Below are positions 37,838-47,052 of a stretch of 64,000 nucleotides of DNA, piece after piece (the first letter of the stretch is position 1; every line of letters starts with the position of its first letter). Under the pieces are notes generated by a model. It was not told the origin of the DNA, did no database searches, and saw only the letters and a list, made by a program, of their open reading frames with translations. Origin of the DNA: Nitrospira sp. (GTDB lineage: Bacteria > Nitrospirota > Nitrospiria > Nitrospirales > Nitrospiraceae); contig JALDRG010000006.1 in the NCBI GenBank assembly GCA_031315995.1, forward strand, positions 214,285 to 278,284, in the 5' to 3' direction. The translations under genes and the position numbers were made by a program.

Positions 37838-38158
37838 TTAGCTCTGCTCTCCCTTGGTGAAATGCTCGCGCTCCCGCCGCATCGCCTCCCGCCCGGCATC
37901 GAACGCATCGCGCAACACGGTTTTCTTCGATTCAATGAAATCCCGCCCCTCCTCCACCGCCCCTTCAAACCGCTCACCGGCTTCCCCCACCATGTCCCGC
38001 AACCCATCCTCCGCGCGGCGAGCGTAGCCGCGCAGCATCTCGCGCGATTCCTGTCCGCTGCGCGGTGCCAACAGAATGGCCGCCACCGCACCCAACGCCG
38101 CCCCGCTCAGAAAACCCAACAGTACTGCCGCCGACGATGGACCTTGATTATCCGCCAT
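37838..38158 (-). CDS. YtxH-domain protein
   Basis: 106 residues: an N-terminal membrane helix ([20 protein letters not shown]) followed by the YtxH signature [19 protein letters not shown] and a charged helical tail. The family is linked to stress and envelope in some bacteria, but the role is unknown. It overlaps the DUF948 gene by 11 bases and ends two bases before gatB. Confidence 0.78.
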   Translation of the reverse strand: MADNQGPSSAAVLLGFLSGAALGAVAAILLAPRSGQESREMLRGYARRAEDGLRDMVGEAGERFEGAVEEGRDFIESKKTVLRDAFDAGREAMRREREHFTKGEQS

Positions 38159-38549
38159 TGTGCTGTCCTCCCTCTTTGAAGCGTTCCGTCACCACTTGCT
38201 TTGCCGCGCGAAACCCCGCCATCACGCTGGCCACATTGGCCAGCAACGAACCCCCGGAGCCTCGCACCAAACTATGCACTTGATTGACCGATTCGCCGAC
38301 CTGTCCCACAGCATGCAGCAAGACAGCCGCATGCTCGACCCCGTCACGCGCTTGCTCGGTCACCTCGTTCAGGTTTTGACTCATCATGCGCAATTCAGCG
38401 ATCAGCGTCGGCACCTCGACGTTCAACTTCGTCACGAGTTGCTCCGATTCCGCGACCATCTTACGCATCTGAATCAACAGCGGGACGAGGTAGCCCACGA
38501 GTACCGCGAACGCGATGGCGACCAGGATAGCGGCGACGTCAACAATCAT
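38148..38549 (-). CDS. DUF948-family membrane protein
   Basis: 133 residues from ATG 38549 with AAGGAG upstream; the longer frame to 38651 lies in gatA. An N-terminal helix (IVDVAAILVAIAFAVLVGYL) is followed by an amphipathic coiled segment (QMRKMVAESEQLVTKLNVEV), typical of DUF948. DUF948 and YtxH genes often occur as a pair, as here. Function unknown. Confidence 0.75.
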   Translation of the reverse strand: MIVDVAAILVAIAFAVLVGYLVPLLIQMRKMVAESEQLVTKLNVEVPTLIAELRMMSQNLNEVTEQARDGVEHAAVLLHAVGQVGESVNQVHSLVRGSGGSLLANVASVMAGFRAAKQVVTERFKEGGQHNGG

Positions 38550-38568
38550 AGGGAACTCCTTTTCAGGC

Positions 38569-40044
38569 TCACCGGATCGCCGGCCGTTTCGTCCGCCAGT
38601 GGGTCGCCTGCTCGTAGGCATGGGCCCCACGCAACAGAGTCTCCTCTTCAAACGGCCGACCGATCAACTGAAAGCCGATCGGCAACCCCGCCTTGCTGAA
38701 CCCGCAGGGAAGCGCGATGGCCGGAAGCCCGGCCAGATTCGCCGAAATCGTGTAGATGTCCGACAGATACATCTGGAGCGGATCCTGGGCCTTCTCCCCG
38801 AACTTGAACGCCGTGGTCGGAGTCACCGGAGTGACGATCAGGTCGACCGTCTGAAACGCCGCCTCAAATTCTTGACGGATCAACGTGCGAACCGCTTGCG
38901 CCTTTCCGTAGTAAGCTTCGTAGTATCCCGCGCTCAGCACATACGTACCCAGCATGATCCGGCGCTTGACTTCAGGGCCGAACCCTTCGGCTCTGGTCTT
39001 GAGGTACATGTCCAGGAGATCTTTGCTCTCCGCTGCCCGGAGACCAAACTTCACGCCGTCATATCGGGCCAGGTTTGAGCTGGCCTCTGCCGTGGCGATG
39101 ACATAGTAGGTGGCGACGGCCGCGTCGGTGGTCGGCAATTTGATCTCGCGGATGTCCGCTCCGAGTTCCCGGAGGCCATCGATAGCCGTACGAACCGCCT
39201 GCTCCACTTCAGAATCGAGACCATCGGCAAAATACTCGGCGGGCACGCCCACCTTCAGCCGTTTTAAGTCTTTCCGTTTGAGTGCCTTGAGATAGTCTGG
39301 AACCGGCACGTTCGCCGATGTCGAGTCGCGCGGATCGTGGCCCGCAATCGCCCCCAATAAGATAGCCGCATCCATCACATCCTTCGTAATCGGGCCGATT
39401 TGATCGAGCGACGATGCAAAGGCCACCAATCCATAGCGGGAAACCCGCCCGTAGGTCGGTTTCAACCCCACCACTCCACAGAATGCCGCCGGCTGGCGAA
39501 TGGAACCCCCGGTATCCGACCCCAAGGCTGCGACACATTCGTCGGCCGCCACGGCCACGGCGGACCCGCCGCTCGATCCTCCGGGAACCGTCTGGAGATT
39601 CCACGGATTGCGGCTGACTCCGAAGGCCGAGTTCTCGGTGGACGACCCCATCGCAAACTCATCCAGATTGGTCTTTCCGAGCAGGAGATAGTTTTGCGCC
39701 CGCAATTTGGCGACGACGGTCGCGTCGTAGGGAGGCACGAACCGGTCCAGCATCCGGGAGGCGCAGGTCGTTCGTACGCCTTCCGTACAGATATTGTCCT
39801 TCACCGCCAGTGGCATCGCCATCATGGGAGTCGTTTTCCGCCATCCCTTCAAGGCTTGATCGAGACGTTCCGCCTGCGCAAAGGCCGCCTCTTTGCATTG
39901 CGTGAGGTAGGCGTTCACTTTTGGCTCAACCTGCGTCACCCGCAAGAAGTAGGCGCGGACAATCTCCGTCGCCGTCACGTCCCCGGCCGTAAACTTCCGC
40001 TGCAATTCCGACAGCGTAAACTTATGGAGCAACGTCAAAGACAT
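38569..40044 (-). CDS. gatA: Asp-tRNA(Asn)/Glu-tRNA(Gln) amidotransferase subunit A
   Basis: Glutaminase subunit of GatCAB; releases ammonia for transamidation. 491 residues of the amidase-signature family. The Ser-cisSer-Lys triad is Lys82 (PLAVKDNIC), Ser157 ([13 protein letters not shown]) and Ser181 ([11 protein letters not shown]). The start codon shares one base with the end of panD at 40044, so translation is likely coupled. Confidence 0.96.
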   Translation of the reverse strand: MSLTLLHKFTLSELQRKFTAGDVTATEIVRAYFLRVTQVEPKVNAYLTQCKEAAFAQAERLDQALKGWRKTTPMMAMPLAVKDNICTEGVRTTCASRMLDRFVPPYDATVVAKLRAQNYLLLGKTNLDEFAMGSSTENSAFGVSRNPWNLQTVPGGSSGGSAVAVAADECVAALGSDTGGSIRQPAAFCGVVGLKPTYGRVSRYGLVAFASSLDQIGPITKDVMDAAILLGAIAGHDPRDSTSANVPVPDYLKALKRKDLKRLKVGVPAEYFADGLDSEVEQAVRTAIDGLRELGADIREIKLPTTDAAVATYYVIATAEASSNLARYDGVKFGLRAAESKDLLDMYLKTRAEGFGPEVKRRIMLGTYVLSAGYYEAYYGKAQAVRTLIRQEFEAAFQTVDLIVTPVTPTTAFKFGEKAQDPLQMYLSDIYTISANLAGLPAIALPCGFSKAGLPIGFQLIGRPFEEETLLRGAHAYEQATHWRTKRPAIR

Positions 40045-40409
40045 CAGCGTTTCACAACCTTACGAGTGATGCGGTTCTTGGCGTCGACCTGGATGATCTT
40101 CGGCTTATGCCGCTTGATCTCCTCGTCGCCGTAATACTCGTAGCAGAAAATAATAATCTGATCACCCACCGCAGCCTTGCGAGCGGTCGGTCCATTTAGC
40201 ACGATCTCTCTCTGTCCCCGTTTCCCCTTCATGGCGTAGGTCATGAATCGCTCGCCGTTATTGAGATTGGAACAGACGATCGCTTCGTACGGCAAAATAC
40301 CCGCCGCCTCCAGCAGATCTTCATCTATCGTGAGACTGCCTTCATATTCCAGACAGGCATCAGTGACCGTCGCTCGATGGATCTTCGCCCGTAGCATTTG
40401 TCGAAACAT
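40044..40409 (-). CDS. panD: Aspartate 1-decarboxylase
   Basis: Makes beta-alanine for pantothenate and coenzyme A. 121 residues. The pyruvoyl cofactor forms by self-cleavage at Gly-Ser in EYEGSLTID (about 24/25). [20 protein letters not shown] and the [20 protein letters not shown] block are diagnostic. It sits between gatC and gatA in one tight unit; no other pantothenate genes are adjacent. Confidence 0.95.
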   Translation of the reverse strand: MFRQMLRAKIHRATVTDACLEYEGSLTIDEDLLEAAGILPYEAIVCSNLNNGERFMTYAMKGKRGQREIVLNGPTARKAAVGDQIIIFCYEYYGDEEIKRHKPKIIQVDAKNRITRKVVKR

Positions 40410-40434
40410 AGTCGGATGGTACTCCTTACGTCAC

Positions 40435-40728
40435 TTATGATTCTTGAATGATTTTCGGAACCCGAAAACACTGCGCCTCCGCATCGGGCGCATTGCTCAA
40501 TGCTTGCTCGGCAGACAGCGACGCCTGCACCTGGTCCGGACGAAAAACATTGGCCTGTCCCGGCATGGTCGAGGTCGGTTCCACACCCTCCGTGGAAAAC
40601 GTCTTGAGCTTTTGCACATAGTCCACGATCTGGTTCAGCTGCTGGGAGAAGCCCGTCGTCTCGGCCTCAGTCAACGCCAGCCGCGCCAATTTGGCGACCT
40701 TCTCCACTTCCTGCTTCGTGATCTGCAT
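40435..40728 (-). CDS. gatC: Asp-tRNA(Asn)/Glu-tRNA(Gln) amidotransferase subunit C
   Basis: Small subunit that clamps GatA and GatB. 97 residues, with the family pattern EVEKVAKLARLALTEAE, LNQIVDYVQKLKTFSTEGVE and a tail containing FRPDQVQ and CFRVPKIIQ. It lies 25 bases upstream of panD and heads the gatC-panD-gatA-DUF948-YtxH-gatB run. Confidence 0.93.
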   Translation of the reverse strand: MQITKQEVEKVAKLARLALTEAETTGFSQQLNQIVDYVQKLKTFSTEGVEPTSTMPGQANVFRPDQVQASLSAEQALSNAPDAEAQCFRVPKIIQES

Positions 40729-40877
40729 CTCATGCTCTCGTTTCGTTAAAGATATTCAACAGGGTCTTCCCGCACGGCCGCAGAAAGCTTGGCGACGAGA
40801 CGTACACTCTGGCATACGTCGCAGGATGCCGGTCGACTGAGCACGCAAGGTGAAGCCATGTTCACCATCCGATTATT

Positions 40878-42710
40878 TTATTCCACCGTCACACTCTTGG
40901 CGAGGTTCCGCGGCTGATCCACATCTTCTCCACGCAACACCGCAATGTGATAGGCCAGCAACTGCAGCGGGATCGTAAAAAGAATGGGCGACAGCAACGG
41001 ATGCACGTCGGGAATCGTAAAGACCGCGTCGGCGATCTTGCCCAATTCGCGCTCGCCCTCCGCCACGAAGGCAATTACCGGAGCCCGGCGCGCCTTCACC
41101 TCCATGAGGTTACTGACAGTCTTCTCATATAACCGGTCCCGGGGAGCCAACACCACCACCGGCATGTCCTTGTCGATGAGGGCGATCGGCCCGTGTTTCA
41201 TTTCTCCGGCGGCGTACCCTTCCGCGTGGATATAGGAAATTTCTTTGAGCTTGAGCGCCCCCTCCAGTGCGATCGGAAAATTGATCCCGCGCGCCAAATA
41301 CAAGAAATCCGGTTTCTTATAATACCGCTTGGCGATCGCCAGAATCTCCGCCTCACGACCAAGTACATGTTTTACCAGCGCGGGCAACGTGACCAGCCGA
41401 TCGAGCCAGGCCTTCCCATCCGCCACACTCAGAACACCGCGTACCCGGCCAAGATGCAAGGCCAACATGTACAGCGCCGCCAACTGACTGGTGAACGCCT
41501 TGGTTGAGGCGACCCCGATCTCAGGGCCGCAATGGGTGTAGAGTACCCCGTCGGACTCACGGGCCAAGGTGCTGCCCACCACATTGACGATCGAAACGAC
41601 ACGCGCCCCTTTTTGCTTCGCTTCCCGGGCAGCGGCCAGGGTATCGGCGGTCTCGCCCGACTGCGAGATCGTGATGAACAGATCGTTTTTTTCAATCAGC
41701 GGATCACGATACCGAAATTCACTGCCGATATCGACCTGTACGGGCGTCCGGACCATTTCTTCGAGCAGATACTTCCCGACTAAGCCCGCATGCCAGCTGG
41801 TCCCGCAGGCCACGATCCAAATACGCCCGACCTCGGCGAACTGCTTTGGAGTCAGTCCGATATCCGGAAGATCAGCCTCGCCCTTCTCATAGGAGTACCG
41901 ACCCCGGATCGTATCCAGAATGGTCTGGGGCTGCTCGTGAATTTCCTTCAACATGAAGTGGGGATATCCGCTTTTTTCAGCGGCAGACGCATCCCACGTC
42001 ACCGTCGTCTTCTTGCGCGTGACAGGCCGACCGTCCAGGTCCGTAAACGTCACCGCTCCGGCCGTGACTTCGACCACGTCTCCCTCTTCGAGAAACGTCA
42101 CGTCCCTGGTGTGGGACAACATGGCCATCACATCCGATCCGACAAACGAGGCCTCGGCCGTACGACCGATGACCAGCGGGCAACCGGACCGGGCCGCGAC
42201 CAGCAGGCCGGGCTCCCGCTCCGAAATCACCGCGAGGGCGTAGCTCCCTCGAATTTCCTTGGCCGTCGCGCGAACCGCATCCGCCAGATGCCGTTTGTTT
42301 TGTTTCATATGTGTATCGATCAAGTGCGCGACGACTTCCGTGTCGGTTTCAGACTGGAACTTGTAGCCGTCCTTCACCAGACGCTGCTTGAGTTCCACGT
42401 AATTTTCGATGATCCCGTTGTGCACAAGAACACAGCTCTCGGAGCGATGCGGATGCGCGTTCTGCTCCGAGGGTTTGCCGTGCGTCGCCCAACGGGTATG
42501 TCCGACTCCGCACATCCCGGCAATGGCTTTCTGCTCGAGCGACTTTTGCAGATTGATCAGCTTGCCGACGCTACGGCGAATCTCGATCTTCTGCTCGCGC
42601 TGAATCGCCACGCCGGCCGAGTCGTACCCGCGATACTCCAGCTTCGACAACCCGTTCAACAAAATCGGTACTGCGTCCTGATTGCCCACGTAGCCAACGA
42701 TGCCACACAT
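40878..42710 (-). CDS. glmS: Glutamine-fructose-6-phosphate aminotransferase (isomerizing)
   Basis: Makes glucosamine-6-phosphate, first step to UDP-GlcNAc. 610 residues. The N-terminal glutaminase starts MCGIVGYVGN with nucleophile Cys2; two SIS domains follow (ISQSGETADTLAA and LARGINFPIALEGALKLKEI). The C-terminus LAKSVTVE is the canonical ending. It lies nine bases downstream of glmU, giving a glmU-glmS unit. I saw no glmS ribozyme upstream, and the gap is too short for one. Confidence 0.97.
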   Translation of the reverse strand: MCGIVGYVGNQDAVPILLNGLSKLEYRGYDSAGVAIQREQKIEIRRSVGKLINLQKSLEQKAIAGMCGVGHTRWATHGKPSEQNAHPHRSESCVLVHNGIIENYVELKQRLVKDGYKFQSETDTEVVAHLIDTHMKQNKRHLADAVRATAKEIRGSYALAVISEREPGLLVAARSGCPLVIGRTAEASFVGSDVMAMLSHTRDVTFLEEGDVVEVTAGAVTFTDLDGRPVTRKKTTVTWDASAAEKSGYPHFMLKEIHEQPQTILDTIRGRYSYEKGEADLPDIGLTPKQFAEVGRIWIVACGTSWHAGLVGKYLLEEMVRTPVQVDIGSEFRYRDPLIEKNDLFITISQSGETADTLAAAREAKQKGARVVSIVNVVGSTLARESDGVLYTHCGPEIGVASTKAFTSQLAALYMLALHLGRVRGVLSVADGKAWLDRLVTLPALVKHVLGREAEILAIAKRYYKKPDFLYLARGINFPIALEGALKLKEISYIHAEGYAAGEMKHGPIALIDKDMPVVVLAPRDRLYEKTVSNLMEVKARRAPVIAFVAEGERELGKIADAVFTIPDVHPLLSPILFTIPLQLLAYHIAVLRGEDVDQPRNLAKSVTVE

Positions 42711-42719
42711 AGGTCGTCG

Positions 42720-44306
42720 TTACCTCCGTTTTGTACGTTGACCGGCCGGTTGCTTCTTCACGGAACGTTTCGAGGACGTCGAGCCCTTCGCGGCTTTGAC
42801 AGGCGCACGCTTCGCAGCGGGATCCGGAGGCGGTACCTGCCCGCTCTGTAAGGCGCGCCGGCGCGCCGCCCACCCCTCGCGTGTCACCTGGGGAACCCGG
42901 GAAATCACGAGCGCATCCATCGGCACATCCTGCGTCACGGTGGCGCCGGCCGCAATCACCGACCCCTGTCCGATCGTCACTGGCGCGACCAGTTGCACAT
43001 CACTGCCGATGAAAACTCCGTCTCCGACCACCGTCTGAAATTTCTTATACCCGTCATAGTTGCAGGTAATCGTTCCGGCGCCGATATTCACGCCGCTCCC
43101 GATCGTCGCGTCGCCGAGATAACTCAGGTGGTTGGCCTTCGACCCCTCACCCAGCTCCGTCTTTTTCATTTCGACGAAGTTGCCGACCTTCGCCTTGCGC
43201 CGCACCGTGACACCGGGACGCAAATGCACGAAGGGTCCAACATGGGATTCTGCCTCAACCTGCGACTCGCGCAGAATGCAGTGATCCAGAATCTCCACCC
43301 TGTCGCCGATGGTGCAATCGGTGATCCTCGCGCCGGAATGCACGACCACCGCATCTCCGATCACCGTCCGGCCTTCGAGCGTTACGTTCGGATAGAGCAC
43401 CGTGTCCCGGCCGATCGTCACATCGGCATCGATCCAGGTCGAAGCAGGATCCCGCATGGTGACACCGGCTTCCAGCCATCGCTCCCGAATCCGCTGCCGA
43501 AGCACCCGCTCAGCCTCCGCCAACTGCACGCGGCTGTTGATCCCCAACCCTTCATCGATCGCGCGGAGGCGCAAGGCCGACACCGTACGTCCCTGCTGGA
43601 CGGCCATCTGCACAATGTCGGTGAGGTAGTACTCGCCTTGCGCGTTCCGGGGATCGAGCTTGTCGAGCGCCGGGAAGAGAAACTCGCCGTCGACCACGTA
43701 GGTCCCGACATTGATTTCACGCACCGCGCGTTCCGCCTCAGAGGTATCTTTGTCTTCCACGATGCTCTGCACCGCGTTATCCGCTGCGCCTTGCAGCCAT
43801 TCGTCACGGCGACGGCGAATGACCCGGCCGTAGCCGGATGCGTCGTCGAGCACCGCGGTCAAGAGAGTCACGGCCGCACCTTGCGCATCGTGCATCGCCA
43901 ATAATTTTCGCACCGTCGCTGCCGTCAACAACGGTGTATCTCCGTTCAGGATCAAGTATCGAGACGGATTTCTGGGAGGAGGGCCGACGAACACCGCGCG
44001 TGCCTGCAAGACGGCATGCCCCGTCCCCAACTGCTTGGTTTGCTCGGCGACGGACACCTGACCACCGGCTGTCTCAACGACCTTCCGAACCTCAGCGCCT
44101 TGATGACCCACAATGACCGCGACACCCTCTTGCGCCAGCCCACAGGCGATATCGAGCACATAGGAGACCATCGGCCGGCCAGCCACCGGATGGAGTACCT
44201 TGGCCAGCGACGACTGCATACGCTTACCGAGTCCCGCCGCCATGATGATGACGCCGAGCCCGGGAATGGACGATGACAAGGCCTGGTCCTGCGATGAATG
44301 CGTCAT
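42720..44306 (-). CDS. glmU: Bifunctional GlmU (N-acetylglucosamine-1-P uridylyltransferase / acetyltransferase)
   Basis: Last two steps to UDP-GlcNAc. The N-terminal uridylyltransferase has IIMAAGLGKRMQSSLAKVLH and LILNGDTPLL. The left-handed beta-helix acetyltransferase has hexapeptide repeats with CNYDGYKKFQTVVGDGVFIG. At 528 residues it exceeds the usual 450-460: about 18 residues precede the first strand, and a Lys/Arg-rich low-complexity tail (KAAKGSTSSKRSVKKQPAGQ) follows the helix. The tail may bind nucleic acid or membrane or be neutral. Confidence 0.95.
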   Translation of the reverse strand: MTHSSQDQALSSSIPGLGVIIMAAGLGKRMQSSLAKVLHPVAGRPMVSYVLDIACGLAQEGVAVIVGHQGAEVRKVVETAGGQVSVAEQTKQLGTGHAVLQARAVFVGPPPRNPSRYLILNGDTPLLTAATVRKLLAMHDAQGAAVTLLTAVLDDASGYGRVIRRRRDEWLQGAADNAVQSIVEDKDTSEAERAVREINVGTYVVDGEFLFPALDKLDPRNAQGEYYLTDIVQMAVQQGRTVSALRLRAIDEGLGINSRVQLAEAERVLRQRIRERWLEAGVTMRDPASTWIDADVTIGRDTVLYPNVTLEGRTVIGDAVVVHSGARITDCTIGDRVEILDHCILRESQVEAESHVGPFVHLRPGVTVRRKAKVGNFVEMKKTELGEGSKANHLSYLGDATIGSGVNIGAGTITCNYDGYKKFQTVVGDGVFIGSDVQLVAPVTIGQGSVIAAGATVTQDVPMDALVISRVPQVTREGWAARRRALQSGQVPPPDPAAKRAPVKAAKGSTSSKRSVKKQPAGQRTKRR

Positions 44307-44356
44307 TGAATCGTCACCCTAAGAAATCGACAGCGGTCCGTCGAGTGAGGTCGCGA

Positions 44357-45031
44357 TCAACCGACCTGCACACCCGCGTCTGGTTGCTTGATCGGCGCCC
44401 ACGACTTCCCACTGCTCTGCGATCCGCCGTCCGACGACGGAGTCGGCGTATAGAGTCCTCCCGAGACGATCAGCTTCATCGCCTCCTCCACTGAAATATT
44501 CACGGCGATCACTTCGCGCTCGGGCACCAGCAGGAAATATCCGGACGTGGGATTGGGCGAGGTCGGCACATAGACATGCACCAGCGGGTCCGGCGAGAGC
44601 TGCTGCATTTCCCCCTTCGTCACACCGGTCACAAACGCAAAACAATAATGGCCATTCTTGGGAAACTGAATCAACACCACGCGGCGATAACTCTCCCGTT
44701 CCGCAAACGACAGGATGTCCATCATCGATTTGAGGGTGGAATAGATGCCGCGGACGACCGGCACCCGATTGAGTAAGCCTTCCCACTGCCGCACGACATG
44801 GCGACCGATAAAATTCGCAGCAAACAGTCCGGTGACAAAAATGAGCAGAATGAGCGCCACGATCCCCAATCCCGGCACATAATAGCCGGGGGTGACCAGT
44901 CGGGCCGTCGCCTCGCCGAAAATCCCATCGAGACTGATAAACAGGGTTTTCAGAATCAGGATGGTCCCCCAGAAGGGAATCATGATCAGCAAACCGGTGA
45001 GAAAATAACGTTTCAGTGAAGCTTTCAACAT
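44357..45031 (-). CDS. DUF502-family membrane protein
   Basis: 224 residues from ATG 45031; the frame opens at 45112. Two or three helices near the N-terminus (LKRYFLTGLLIMIPFWGTIL and GLGIVALILLIFVTGLFAAN), then the DUF502 core NRVPVVRGIYSTLKSMMDIL and VYVPTSPNPTSGYFLLVPE. Known members include plant and bacterial membrane proteins of unclear function. The tail is Ser/Gly-rich. Divergent from tmk. Confidence 0.86.
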   Translation of the reverse strand: MLKASLKRYFLTGLLIMIPFWGTILILKTLFISLDGIFGEATARLVTPGYYVPGLGIVALILLIFVTGLFAANFIGRHVVRQWEGLLNRVPVVRGIYSTLKSMMDILSFAERESYRRVVLIQFPKNGHYCFAFVTGVTKGEMQQLSPDPLVHVYVPTSPNPTSGYFLLVPEREVIAVNISVEEAMKLIVSGGLYTPTPSSDGGSQSSGKSWAPIKQPDAGVQVG

Positions 45032-45163
45032 GTGTGGCTGAAGGGCCCTTGGTAGAGCGTCATGATACTGGTCTTTCACCAATCGTCGCAAGCCTTTTCT
45101 TGCTATTTTCAATCACTTGGAATAGGATCCGGCCCTCATTCCCCGTAGATTTTTCAGACTCGA

Positions 45164-45892
45164 ATGATGACCAAACGCAGCCGACCACCTCGGGGCCTAT
45201 TCATTACGCTCGAGGGCACCGAGGGGTGCGGAAAATCGACCCAGGCCAAACTCCTGGGCGCCTACCTCCGGAACCAGGGATTCGTCGCAGTGGAAACCAG
45301 AGAGCCAGGGGGCACTCCGCTCGCGGAGAACATCCGCTCGCTCATGTTGGATCGCACCGGTGAGCCGGTCGCGCCGGAGACCGAGGCATTCCTGGTCCTG
45401 GCCGCGCGTCGACAACATGTCACGCAGGTCATCGAACCAGCGCTCGCGCGTGGCAGCATCGTGCTCTGCGACCGATTCATCGACTCCACCCTCGCCTACC
45501 AGGGGTACGCGCGAGGACTGGACCTCTCCATGCTCAAGCGACTCAATCGCCTCGCAACCCGGACGACGACACCGGACCTGACCCTGGTCTTTGATCTCCC
45601 CGTCGCCACCGGTCTCGCGCGGCGGCGATCGACCGCCGAAACGAATCGCCTCGACCGCGAGTCCCTCCGGTTCCACCAAAAGGTTCGCGCCGGATTTCTC
45701 GACTTGGCCAAGCGGCACCCCACGCGAATTAAAGTGCTATCCGCACGCACCTCGAAAGAAACCGTCGCCCGCGCAGTCGCCCGAGTCGTCGCCCCGATGC
45801 TCGGCAGAGTCCGCCGACTCGCAGACGACCACAAGTCGGCGCTAGACTCCCCTTCACCCCGAAGATCGCAGGCTCGCCATGCCCTTCGCTGA
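45164..45892 (+). CDS. tmk: Thymidylate kinase
   Basis: Phosphorylates dTMP to dTDP. 242 residues. P-loop EGTEGCGKSTQAKLL, the DR motif CDRFIDSTLAYQGYARGLD and a lid region rich in Arg (GLARRRSTAETNR). The C-terminal 25 residues are an extra basic tail. It overlaps holB by 14 bases, the common tmk-holB arrangement. Confidence 0.94.
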   Translation: MMTKRSRPPRGLFITLEGTEGCGKSTQAKLLGAYLRNQGFVAVETREPGGTPLAENIRSLMLDRTGEPVAPETEAFLVLAARRQHVTQVIEPALARGSIVLCDRFIDSTLAYQGYARGLDLSMLKRLNRLATRTTTPDLTLVFDLPVATGLARRRSTAETNRLDRESLRFHQKVRAGFLDLAKRHPTRIKVLSARTSKETVARAVARVVAPMLGRVRRLADDHKSALDSPSPRRSQARHALR

Positions 45893-46910
45893 CGTCATCG
45901 GACATGACAGCGCCAAGGCGCTGCTTCGATCCGCGATCGTCCAAAATCGTCTGGCCCATGCGTATCTCTTCCACGGCGATGATCGCATCGGCAAACGCCT
46001 CCTGGCCCTTCGCCTGGCCCAAACACTCCTGTGCGAAACTCTCTCAGACGAGCAGGCCCCGGATGCCTGCGGCATCTGCCGAGCCTGCCGCCAAGTCGAG
46101 ACGCGCACCCATCCCGACTTCATGGTGATCGAGCCCGATCGCGAACTCGCCAATCCTCAAATCAAAATTGAGCTCATTCGCGACATCGAACATCAGATGA
46201 TCTATCGCCCGCTGATCGGGGATCGTAAAATCTGCCTGATCGACGACGCGGATCGCATGACGATCGGCGCCGCCAATGCGTTGCTGAAAACACTGGAAGA
46301 GCCGCCCGACCACAGCCTGTTCATCCTGGTTTCAAGCCGACCCTATGCCTTGCCGGCCACGATCCGCTCCCGCTGTCAGGCACTGCGACTCACGGCGCTC
46401 GCGCAAACTCAAGTGGAAGCCGCCGTCATCCTCAGACGGGAGCTTCCTCCGGCCGATGCGCACTTCCTGGCCGTGCTCAGCGACGGGCAATTAGGACGGG
46501 CGCTGGAATGCGATCTCGAAGAAGCGCGGAACAGCCAGAAAGAATTCGCCGGCATCTTTTCGTCGAAAGGGCTCGCATCGTTTGCCGCCGTCCTCGCCGC
46601 CGCAGAGGCCCTGGCGAAGGCGGAGCGCGGCCCGGAGGCCTTCGACTGGCTGCTGCGCTGGTTACGCGATGTGCTCCTGCTCGCCGTCGGCGCCGGCTCC
46701 GATCATGTACTCAATCTGGATCAAAAAGCCGGCATGCAGGCGCTGGCCGACCGCATCGACATCGACGAACTGTTGGACCTGATCGGCGACCTCGAAAAAT
46801 TGGAGCGACAGGCCCATCGCAATCTGAACATTCAGATTGCGCTCGAAACCATTTTGCTACGGGTCCGTCACCTGCTCGCACCTCAGGACACCGCCGACGC
46901 GTCACGATAG
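45879..46910 (+). CDS. holB: DNA polymerase III delta' subunit
   Basis: Clamp-loader subunit, 343 residues. It starts PFADVIGHDSAKALLRSAI, carries the zinc-binding cysteines Cys52, Cys64, Cys67 and Cys70, and has an ATPase-like fold with LIDDADRMTIGAANALLKTL and EEPPDHSLFILVSSRP. The P-loop region (HGDDRIGKRLL) is degenerate, as usual for delta'. Ends about 140 bases before metG. Confidence 0.92.
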   Translation: MPFADVIGHDSAKALLRSAIVQNRLAHAYLFHGDDRIGKRLLALRLAQTLLCETLSDEQAPDACGICRACRQVETRTHPDFMVIEPDRELANPQIKIELIRDIEHQMIYRPLIGDRKICLIDDADRMTIGAANALLKTLEEPPDHSLFILVSSRPYALPATIRSRCQALRLTALAQTQVEAAVILRRELPPADAHFLAVLSDGQLGRALECDLEEARNSQKEFAGIFSSKGLASFAAVLAAAEALAKAERGPEAFDWLLRWLRDVLLLAVGAGSDHVLNLDQKAGMQALADRIDIDELLDLIGDLEKLERQAHRNLNIQIALETILLRVRHLLAPQDTADASR

Positions 46911-47052
46911 GCCGTACGTCTGGAAGCCATAGAGCAGAACGGCATCCGGCAAGACCGCAGGAAGCACGACGACTGAGCACGCCGCCGGAGGCCTTTATCA
47001 ACAGCCTGCTAGCTTTCATCGTCGGCGTCTTGCTATCTTCACCTCACGACTC

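Noticed and set aside
42711..42719. glmS ribozyme
   Set aside because: Only nine bases separate glmU and glmS, too short for one.
41790..43904. Two long + strand frames
   Set aside because: Antisense shadows of glmS and glmU.
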